Source of the DNA: an uncultured Nannocystaceae bacterium
GTDB taxonomy: Bacteria > Myxococcota_A > Polyangia > Nannocystales > Nannocystaceae
Direction: 5' to 3'
NCBI GenBank assembly: GCA_938084085.1
Contig: CALKDV010000071.1
Location: 1 to 5,209 of the forward strand
Length of the DNA stretch: 5,209 bases
Shown: positions 1 to 4,745 of the stretch, piece by piece
Position numbering within the stretch: the first letter of the stretch is position 1
How the letters are laid out: each line of letters begins with the position of its first letter
The notes under the pieces: model-generated
What the model saw: only the letters and a program-made list of their open reading frames with translations
Told to the model about the DNA's origin: nothing
Database searches by the model: none
Position numbers and translations under genes: made by a program

Positions 1-47
1 TGGCGGTCAGCAAAGGACTTAAATCCGTTGACCTCGATCTTTTTTAG
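1..47 (+). CDS. C-terminal tail of an upstream gene, possibly SMC (partial)
   Basis: Only the last 14 codons are in the window, read from base 3 to a TAG at 45-47. They give AVSKGLKSVDLDLF. Seen: a clean frame with GC-rich third positions and a natural stop, followed by sequence with no convincing gene. Known: bacterial SMC proteins (the ATPase that condenses and segregates chromosomes) end in a segment like 'GVSKLxSVDL' just after the C-terminal ATPase lobe, and in Bacillus subtilis smc lies directly upstream of ftsY. Inferred: the V-S-K-x-L-x-S-V-D-L pattern plus the ftsY neighbour makes SMC the best guess, although the match needs one extra residue and is very short. That this is the end of a plus-strand gene is more secure than its identity. 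The neighbouring sequence to the left would settle it at once. Confidence 0.45.
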   Translation, partial: AVSKGLKSVDLDLF

Positions 48-198
48 TCGCATGAAATTGAGCCGAGAAGCGTGTCGAAGAAGTGGGGTGCAGTGCGATC
101 GTGGTTGGCTTATCACCACTCGGGCGCTCCTGTGAAGTCCACCACGAAGATTGCCCCGCGACTTCTAACCTCTTGTACGCGGGCAGTTAGTACCGCAG

Positions 199-217
199 AC
201 GGGGAGGATTTCCCCGT
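199..217. repeat. Short perfect stem-loop upstream of ftsY
   Basis: ACGGGGA (199-205) and TCCCCGT (211-217) are perfectly complementary around the 5-base loop GGATT. No T-run follows on the plus strand, so this is not a typical intrinsic terminator. It may be part of a folded ftsY leader RNA or a chance hairpin in GC-rich sequence. Confidence 0.45.
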
Positions 218-271
218 GGGTCCCCTCCGCGAGATCGCCGTCGGACCTCGGGTCAACATGTCGAAATTCGT

Positions 272-290
272 GAGATCTTGGCAAGATCTC
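272..290. promoter_or_regulatory. 19-bp palindrome, operator-like, upstream of ftsY
   Basis: GAGATCTTG and CAAGATCTC are exact reverse complements separated by a single G, giving 9-bp arms. This is the longest perfect palindrome I found in the non-coding sequence, and it is less GC-rich than its surroundings. The centre overlaps TTGGCA (279-284), which resembles a -35 box, but no good -10 box lies at the right distance. A 1-base spacer with 9-bp arms fits a site for a dimeric DNA-binding protein better than a terminator, and no T-run follows. I cannot name a regulator. As RNA it would fold into a short stem with a TTGGCAA-type loop region. Confidence 0.5.
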
Positions 291-409
291 GGCGTGTTGG
301 CGCAATTCGAGCCATCCGTGCCGCAGCAGGCCTCCGCGGGAGGACCGCGAGGACTATCGAGGAGGTTTGACGCCCGCAACGCCCGGTGGCCTACTCCCGC
401 CTGCCCATC

Positions 410-1966
410 ATGCCAGCGCCGATTCTTATCGCCCTCGTTGTGCTCGCGGTTGTAACCGCGGGCATCGTCGTCACCCGGCGCCGCCGCGCCGCGCTCCCAG
501 ATCCAAGCCGTGGTGCCCTCGACGCTCCGTCGACAAAATCGCTCGAGGACGACGACCGCTCAGACACACCCGCTCCACCCGCGCAAAGCCCCACAGAGGC
601 CGCGGCTGCACCCACGCAGGCCGAGCCCTCGGCGGAACCTGCCGAGTCCTCGGCGGAACCTGTCGAGTCCGCCGACTCTGCCGAGTCTGTCGAGCGAGAT
701 GCAGGCCAAGCACGGGCGGAGTCCCTCGCACCAGAGCCCATCGAGGAGACGACCTCCGCGCCACTGTTCGCCCCTCCGAAGGCCAGGCCCTCCCCGGGAC
801 AAGCGCCCCTTGAGCTCCCCAAACTCAACCTGCCCACCCCCTCGGCGGCCACCCCCTCGCGCCCGCCCACGGCCGCGCCCAACACCGACACATCCGCCTC
901 CAGCAGCGCGCCGCCGACTCCCACGTCCGTACCCGCTCCCGCACCCGCTCCCCTCGCCGCGCCGGTTCCGGTCGAGCTGCCCCAAGCAAAACCAAAGCCC
1001 GCCCGCGATCCAGAGGATGAACAACGAAGGATCCGCAAAGGCCTGTCGCGGACCCGCAAAGGGTTTGTCGCCCGACTCGCAGAGTTGGTGCGGGGCCGAC
1101 CCAAGGTCTCCGACGACCTCAAGGACGACATTGAGGAGGTCTTGTTCACCGCGGACATCGGCGCCAAGACGGCCCAAAAACTCCTCGACGGGGTCACCGG
1201 CGCCCTCGACCGCGACGAAGTCGCCGATCCGGACGCCGTGTGGGGCGTCATCCACACCGCCGCGCTGGACATTCTCCGCGCGCCGGAACAGGTGCGTCCG
1301 CCGACCTCGATCCCGGTGGACGACCCGCCGTACGTGCTGTTGATGATCGGAGTCAATGGTGTCGGCAAGACCACGACCCTCGGAAAGCTCGCGTCGCGAC
1401 ACATGGCGGAGGGGCGCCGCGTTCTGCTGGTCGCCGGAGACACCTTCCGGGCCGCCGCCCGCGAGCAGCTCGACGTCTGGGCGCGCCGCGTCGGCTGCGA
1501 CATTCACTTCGGTAAAGAGGGGGCCGACCCGTCCTCTGTCATCTTCGATGGCATCGCCCACGCCCGGGCCGAGGGGCACGACGTGGTCTTGTGCGACACG
1601 GCGGGACGACTCCACACCAAGAAGGAGTTAATGGATGAACTCGCGAAAATTCGGAGGTCGGCCGGCAAGGCAATGTCGCAAGGTCAATCGACCGAACGAT
1701 GGCCCCACGACACATTTTTGGTGCTCGACGCGACGATCGGGCAAAACGCGCTGTCGCAGGCGACGCTATTTAAAGAGACCATGGAATTCACGGGACTCGT
1801 CCTTACGAAGCTCGACGGCACCGCCAAAGGCGGCGTGGTCCTCGGGGTCTGCGACGAGCTCCAGGTGCCCATCCGCTACATCGGCATCGGCGAGGGGATC
1901 GAGGACCTGCGAGTATTTGCCCCCGAAACCTTTGCGGACGCCCTGTTTGCGCACGGAGACGACTGA
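410..1966 (+). CDS. ftsY: Signal recognition particle receptor FtsY, membrane-anchored form
   Basis: FtsY is the SRP receptor GTPase. It pairs with Ffh at the inner membrane and passes ribosomes making membrane proteins to the SecYEG channel. From ATG 410 the protein has 518 residues. Residues 2-22 are a hydrophobic helix followed by RRRR (23-26), which predicts an N-out anchor with the rest in the cytoplasm. Residues of about 27-202 form a Pro/Ala/Glu/Ser linker. The N domain starts near 203 and the G domain near 305. GTPase motifs are complete: GVNGVGKTT (314-322), DTFRAAAREQL (344-354), DTAGR (396-400), TKLD (466-469) and the GIGEGIEDL closing motif (492-500). The family identity is secure. 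The start is not: GTG 386 is in frame and adds eight residues, a stop at 368-370 blocks anything earlier, and neither start has a well-placed Shine-Dalgarno. Many FtsY proteins lack a true membrane helix and bind through an amphipathic one, so the anchor is notable but known in several high-GC lineages. Confidence 0.96.
   Translation: MPAPILIALVVLAVVTAGIVVTRRRRAALPDPSRGALDAPSTKSLEDDDRSDTPAPPAQSPTEAAAAPTQAEPSAEPAESSAEPVESADSAESVERDAGQARAESLAPEPIEETTSAPLFAPPKARPSPGQAPLELPKLNLPTPSAATPSRPPTAAPNTDTSASSSAPPTPTSVPAPAPAPLAAPVPVELPQAKPKPARDPEDEQRRIRKGLSRTRKGFVARLAELVRGRPKVSDDLKDDIEEVLFTADIGAKTAQKLLDGVTGALDRDEVADPDAVWGVIHTAALDILRAPEQVRPPTSIPVDDPPYVLLMIGVNGVGKTTTLGKLASRHMAEGRRVLLVAGDTFRAAAREQLDVWARRVGCDIHFGKEGADPSSVIFDGIAHARAEGHDVVLCDTAGRLHTKKELMDELAKIRRSAGKAMSQGQSTERWPHDTFLVLDATIGQNALSQATLFKETMEFTGLVLTKLDGTAKGGVVLGVCDELQVPIRYIGIGEGIEDLRVFAPETFADALFAHGDD
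627..668 (+). repeat. 21-bp tandem repeat inside the ftsY linker
   Basis: Two direct copies of a 21-base unit (627-647 and 648-668) differ at one base, a C/T change in the second copy. A 7-base partial match lies just before them, and degenerate GAGTC-type echoes run on to about 695. Because 21 is a multiple of three the frame is kept, and the copies encode the heptads SSAEPAE/SSAEPVE in the disordered acidic linker. This looks like a recent in-frame slippage or unequal-crossover duplication in a region with little sequence constraint. Confidence 0.75.
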
Positions 1967-2010
1967 GCGGCCTCGGGACCCGCATGCCAAGTTCCCGACA
2001 CCTGCTCCCG

Positions 2011-2035
2011 GGCGCCAACGCGCCTCGGCGCTTTT
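2011..2035 (+). terminator. Weak terminator-like hairpin after ftsY
   Basis: Forty-five bases after the ftsY stop, GCGCC (2012-2016) can pair with GGCGC (2027-2031), directly followed by TTTT (2032-2035). Competing folds exist: GGCGC 2011-2015 with GCGCC 2020-2024, or GCGC 2020-2023 with GCGC 2028-2031. The stem is only about 5 bp but all G/C, and the short T-run is in the right place. It is plausible as the ftsY terminator but not strong. Confidence 0.4.
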
Positions 2036-2155
2036 ATGGGTGAAATCCGTGTATGCGGGGCAGCCCTCGATCGTGGACATGCTCCCGATAGGTGGCCGGG
2101 ATCGCCACATTCGAGCGCGTGTGCCCGCCCGCGCTGGAACTCTTCATCCTCCCCC

Positions 2156-2198
2156 GAATTGGCACCAGGCGGCTTTTGGTGGCTCAATTCCGCTGTTT
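2156..2198 (+). terminator. Bulged stem-loop with T-run, likely terminator
   Basis: GAATTG (2156-2161) pairs with CAATTC (2185-2190), and CACCA (2163-2167) pairs with TGGTG (2177-2181). The two stems stack across a G-U pair and a 2-base bulge at 2182-2183, giving roughly 12 pairs with a 9-base loop. A TTTT tract follows at 2195-2198, four bases after the stem. It lies just upstream of the promoter candidate at 2218, where it would stop read-through from ftsY into the barrel operon. The gap before the T-run makes it an imperfect intrinsic terminator. Confidence 0.45.
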
Positions 2199-2217
2199 TG
2201 CTGTACTTGATGCCCTG

Positions 2218-2247
2218 TTGTGACCGCGCGATTCCTTGTGTTAGTGT
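2218..2247 (+). promoter_or_regulatory. Sigma70-type promoter candidate for the barrel operon
   Basis: TTGTGA (2218-2223) serves as -35 and TAGTGT (2242-2247) as -10, with an 18-base spacer. The -10 region (GTGTTAGTGTCC) resembles the TAGxxT-type -10 boxes often seen in high-GC delta-type genomes. Transcription would start near 2254 and leave a leader of about 145 bases. The location just after a terminator-like hairpin and before a two-gene operon supports it. There is no experimental evidence, and alternative hexamer alignments exist. Confidence 0.42.
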
Positions 2248-2390
2248 CCGCCGGCCCAGGGAGAAAGGCACTGCATTGCAGGCCCCTGCGCACCGCTGAG
2301 TTTCACCAATCCCTTCCTTGTCATTGAATCGGCCTCGACCCACGTCTACGCCGACCGACGTTACTACCGCGAACCACACGAACGCCCCCT

Positions 2391-2396
2391 GAGGTG
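2391..2396 (+). promoter_or_regulatory. Ribosome binding site that selects ATG 2400
   Basis: GAGGTG (2391-2396), with a GAGG core at 2391-2394, lies five bases before ATG 2400, an ideal spacing. The in-frame GTG at 2394 is part of this Shine-Dalgarno itself, so it is unlikely to be the start. Confidence 0.7.
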
Positions 2397-2399
2397 AGA

Positions 2400-3443
2400 A
2401 TGCGAAGACATCTAACTGGCCTCCCCGCTCTGCTCGCGGCCTGCTGCCTACTGACTGCCCCGGCGGTCACGTATGCGTCAGGCGAGACCGCAACCACCGA
2501 CCAGCGAATCGCCGAGCCCCCGGCCGACGACGACGACGATGAGCTGGTCCTCGACGACGACGAAATGGAGGCGGAGCCTGAGGCGGCGCCTGAAGGTTCG
2601 CTCGATCCCTTTGGGGACGGCGGGGACGATCCTTTGTCAGCGTCGACGGATCCGCTCGCGGACACCGATGCGGGCGCGGGTGACTCCTTGGACGTCGCGA
2701 CCATCTCGTCGGAAGAGCAAGAAAAGCTCGACCAGAAGTTGATCACGGTGACGCAGCGCCAGTCTTTCCTCAACGTCTACAAAGACGACACCGGAAAGAC
2801 TATCCGTCGCTTCGAGCTTCAACCCGTCTTCGCGCTCAGCATCAACGACCCGTTCGTGAAGCACTACGCGGTCGGCGCCGAGCTTGACTACTGGATCACC
2901 AACCGTTTCGCCATCGGCGTCACCGGCGCGGCTTTCTTCGGGCGCAAGACGCCAGCCTATGACCGCATCCGTTATCAGACGAGTTTGCTCCTCACGGCCA
3001 ACGAGGTCCTCTGGGAAGCCAGCGGCACTCTGCTCTACGAGATGATGTACGGCAAGGTCGCGCTGTTCAATCGCTTTTTGCTCCACTGGGAGGCCTACAT
3101 CCAAGCAGGCGGCGGTGTCGTCTCGACCCGTACGCTCCCACGCTACGAGGCGATCCACGACCCCTTCACGAACTACCGAGGGCAAGGCAACTTCGCCATC
3201 GGGAGCCGCTTTTATGTCAGCGGTCTTCAGTGGATGTCCTTCAACTTCTCTGTCCGCAACTTCGTCTACTCCGACAAATATGAGCCCGCCAACCGGACTC
3301 CGAAAGACGCGGTCGGTGCGGGAGTGTTCACCGCCAAGGGCGCCAAAGAGAACGCCCTCAGCAAGCTGACATTCAACTCCCTGCTGTACATCGGTGTCAG
3401 CTTCTACATCCCCCCCACCTTCCAGTACTCCACCCGCCGCTAA
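2400..3443 (+). CDS. Outer-membrane beta-barrel protein A with acidic N-terminal region
   Basis: 347 residues. The export signal has n-region MRRH and a hydrophobic core through about residue 26, with a signal peptidase I type site TYA|SG near 26. A lipobox-like LAAC (12-15) is an alternative. Residues 27-105 are a low-complexity acidic stretch rich in Asp, Glu, Pro and Ala, containing DDDDDELVLDDDE (43-55). The barrel domain starts near 115 and shows alternating-hydrophobic strands: RFELQPVFALSINDPF (137-152), HYAVGAELDYWITNRFAIGV (155-174), HWEAYIQAGGGVV (229-241), and the closing strands WMSFNFSVRNFVY and YIGVSFYIPP (278-290, 330-339). These landmarks match the myxobacterial outer-membrane beta-barrel family known as OMP_myx_plus, some members of which belong to gliding-motility loci. 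This is recognition by pattern; no search was run. The gene is the first of an operon with paralogue B, 15 bases downstream. Cargo or partner is unknown. Confidence 0.88.
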   Translation: MRRHLTGLPALLAACCLLTAPAVTYASGETATTDQRIAEPPADDDDDELVLDDDEMEAEPEAAPEGSLDPFGDGGDDPLSASTDPLADTDAGAGDSLDVATISSEEQEKLDQKLITVTQRQSFLNVYKDDTGKTIRRFELQPVFALSINDPFVKHYAVGAELDYWITNRFAIGVTGAAFFGRKTPAYDRIRYQTSLLLTANEVLWEASGTLLYEMMYGKVALFNRFLLHWEAYIQAGGGVVSTRTLPRYEAIHDPFTNYRGQGNFAIGSRFYVSGLQWMSFNFSVRNFVYSDKYEPANRTPKDAVGAGVFTAKGAKENALSKLTFNSLLYIGVSFYIPPTFQYSTRR

Positions 3444-3458
3444 GTGACGAATACGACC

Positions 3459-4625
3459 ATGCGCAATACGACAAAGTTCAGTCTCGTCGCCTCGTCTCTC
3501 GTCGTGGCTTGTACGGTGGCGCTCGCGCCCTCACAAGCCCACGCCAAGAAGCCCGGTGTACTTGAGAAAAAACCCATCGTTGAGAACAAGATCGAGCTTC
3601 GAAAGCTCCGCTTCCAGGTGACCCCCCGCGCGGGCGTCACCTTGTCGCAGCCCTATGTCCACCAAGGACTCGCGGGCGCCGAGCTTCGTTTTGACTTCCT
3701 CGACTTCCTCGGCGTCCGGGTCACCGGTGCCTACGCCGTGCTCGGCGTGGAGAGTGCCGTGCTCAAGGATCTCCGGGGCAACGAAGAAAACACGGGCGCG
3801 CTGCCCGTGGGTGTTATCAATGAGGTCGCCGCTCCCGAGGGATGTCAGGTCGGCTTCGAGTGCCGTAACCCCAACGATCAAAAGAACCCTGCGGCCCTCT
3901 TGCGCGACTTCAAAGCGGGGCTCACCGAGCTTCGGTGGCAAGCCAGCGCGGACCTCACCTTCACGCCCCTCGCGGGGAAGCTGGGCATGTTCAGCTCCAT
4001 CTTCACGGAGTACGACCTCTACCTTTTCGGTGGACTCGGCATCACTGCGTGGAACAAGCGGTACCCAAATGTGGAGAGCACCTCGACGATCTATGAGATC
4101 GAGAACTCCACCGACCCGAACGGGGTGGACCCCACCACGGGAGAGTCCAACTACTGCGAGTTGGCGGACGGCACCACCAACAACGAGTGTCTGCTCCACC
4201 CGGTCAAAGCCGACACCGGTATCCGAATCGGTCCAAGCTTCGGCGCAGGTCTTCACCTGTTCATGACGGACTGGATGTCGCTGAACCTTGAGGTCCAAGA
4301 CATCATGGTGAAACAGAACATCGTCGGCTTGAACGCCACGGTGGAAGACCCGCTCCCGGTGGTCAACAACAGCGACCGCGTATGGACGCACAACGTCTCG
4401 ACGACTCTCGGGCTGACCTTCTACCTGCCGCCGCGCGCCAAGCGAACTCGCGTGGGCCGGCCGACAAACGTGACGCCCTTGAGCGCATCGGCGAGCACGA
4501 GCAACCCCGATCCAACAGAGGCACCGCTGACCGAGGAGGCGCCCGTCGCCGAGCCGGATGCCCTTGAGGAGACCGAAGAGGTCATCTCCGACGACGACGA
4601 CGAGCTTGAGCTCGACGACGAGTAG
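3459..4625 (+). CDS. Outer-membrane beta-barrel protein B with acidic C-terminal tail
   Basis: 388 residues from ATG 3459. An in-frame GTG at 3444, immediately after the stop of gene A, would add five residues; neither start has a good Shine-Dalgarno, and translational coupling is likely. The signal peptide ends near QAHA|KKP (about 29), with a lipobox-like VVAC at 15-18. The barrel is paralogous to A: LRFQVTPRAGVTLSQPYV (50-67), GAELRFDFLDFLGVRVTGAY (73-92), YDLYLFGGLGITAW (185-198), WMSLNLEVQD (272-281) and the final strand TTLGLTFYLPP (315-325). Two pairs of cysteines, GCQVGFEC (128-135) and one spanning 233-244, lie in loop-like segments and could form disulfides. After the last strand comes a tail of about 63 residues, first basic (RAKRTRVGR), then Pro/Glu-rich, ending in DDDDELELDDE (378-388). 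A tail behind the closing strand is unusual for a barrel. It belongs to the same putative family as A, function unknown. Confidence 0.87.
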   Translation: MRNTTKFSLVASSLVVACTVALAPSQAHAKKPGVLEKKPIVENKIELRKLRFQVTPRAGVTLSQPYVHQGLAGAELRFDFLDFLGVRVTGAYAVLGVESAVLKDLRGNEENTGALPVGVINEVAAPEGCQVGFECRNPNDQKNPAALLRDFKAGLTELRWQASADLTFTPLAGKLGMFSSIFTEYDLYLFGGLGITAWNKRYPNVESTSTIYEIENSTDPNGVDPTTGESNYCELADGTTNNECLLHPVKADTGIRIGPSFGAGLHLFMTDWMSLNLEVQDIMVKQNIVGLNATVEDPLPVVNNSDRVWTHNVSTTLGLTFYLPPRAKRTRVGRPTNVTPLSASASTSNPDPTEAPLTEEAPVAEPDALEETEEVISDDDDELELDDE

Positions 4626-4633
4626 AGACCTCA

Positions 4634-4646
4634 CCTCACCGTGAGG
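4634..4646. repeat. Small perfect palindrome after gene B
   Basis: CCTCAC (4634-4639) and GTGAGG (4641-4646) are exact reverse complements around one C. They lie nine bases after the gene B stop, immediately before the larger hairpin. It may be an auxiliary stem at the transcript 3' end. The 1-base spacer means an RNA stem would lose some pairs to its loop. Confidence 0.5.
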
Positions 4647-4648
4647 AG

Positions 4649-4678
4649 ACGAGAGGACGCCTTCGGGGGTCCTCTCGT
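4649..4678. terminator. Strong hairpin terminator between convergent genes
   Basis: ACGAGAGGAC (4649-4658) pairs perfectly with GTCCTCTCGT (4669-4678). Inside, CC-TTCG-GG (4660-4667) can form a UUCG tetraloop stem, making a very stable structure. It sits 23 bases after the gene B stop. The following sequence is only moderately T-rich (TTCGTCTT, 4678-4685), so it may stop RNA polymerase inefficiently by itself or protect the 3' end. Its position between convergent genes suggests it serves both directions. On the minus strand it lies beyond the lipoprotein stop at 4746-4748. Confidence 0.72.
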
Positions 4679-4745
4679 TCGTCTTGCTGCCCTCCTCCCT
4701 GGAAGCGCGCGAGGCTCTCGGTGCTCGAGGGGGAGGCGGCCCGCG

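Larger units (their letters stand above)
48..409. other. Gene-free gap upstream of ftsY with several inverted repeats
   Basis: No convincing gene lies in these 362 bases. Open frames here on both strands lack a ribosome site and give protein-like strings of no recognisable family. The stretch holds four inverted repeats: GTGGT/ACCAC at 101-105 and 115-119, GAAGTC/GACTTC at 134-139 and 160-165, ACGGGGA/TCCCCGT at 199-205 and 211-217, and a 9+1+9 palindrome at 272-290. A TTGACC at 28-33, inside the end of the upstream gene, could be a -35 box. Its best -10 partner (TGAAAT, 53-58) is weak and sits at an overlong 19-base spacing. An AGGAGG at 360-365 is the only strong Shine-Dalgarno match, but it lies 20 bases before GTG 386 and 44 before ATG 410. 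The gap probably carries the ftsY promoter and leader. I see no tRNA, tmRNA, RNase P or SRP RNA signature. Confidence 0.5.
1967..2399. other. Gene-free gap between ftsY and the barrel operon
   Basis: This stretch of 433 bases has no credible gene. Short frames on both strands lack ribosome sites and have no recognisable product. It contains two terminator-like hairpins (2011-2035 and 2156-2198), a promoter candidate (2218-2247) and an untranslated leader of about 145 bases before gene A. A small perfect palindrome, CTGCA-T-TGCAG, lies at 2271-2281 within the leader. Local T content is higher between 2170 and 2245 than in the flanking genes, which fits a regulatory zone. Confidence 0.6.

Noticed and set aside
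1..50. GGACTTAAATCC-like stem reminiscent of a tRNA anticodon arm
   Set aside because: No T-arm or acceptor partner follows, and the same bases read as a sensible protein C-terminus ending at TAG 45-47.
360..389. TTG 367 as a gene start directly after AGGAGGT
   Set aside because: The start is one base from the Shine-Dalgarno, too close for initiation, and the frame is a shadow across the ftsY linker.
72..455. Plus-strand open frame of 127 codons upstream of and overlapping ftsY
   Set aside because: No ribosome site, no recognisable family, overlaps the well-supported ftsY anchor in another frame, and its end simply reads the ftsY start out of frame.
391..1615. Long minus-strand open frames of 350-370 codons opposite ftsY
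   Set aside because: They mirror the GC-rich codon bias of ftsY, are low-complexity (Ser/Gly/Arg rich), and conflict with an unambiguous FtsY on the other strand.
2258..2299. Seven-codon leader peptide (TTG 2276 to TGA 2299) behind an AGGGAG/AAAGG site
   Set aside because: TTG start, no run of regulatory codons and no attenuator-like hairpin after it; too likely to be chance.
3531..4634. Minus-strand open frame of 367 codons opposite barrel gene B
   Set aside because: It is the antisense shadow of gene B, with no ribosome site and no family-like motifs; gene B has clear barrel strands and a signal peptide.
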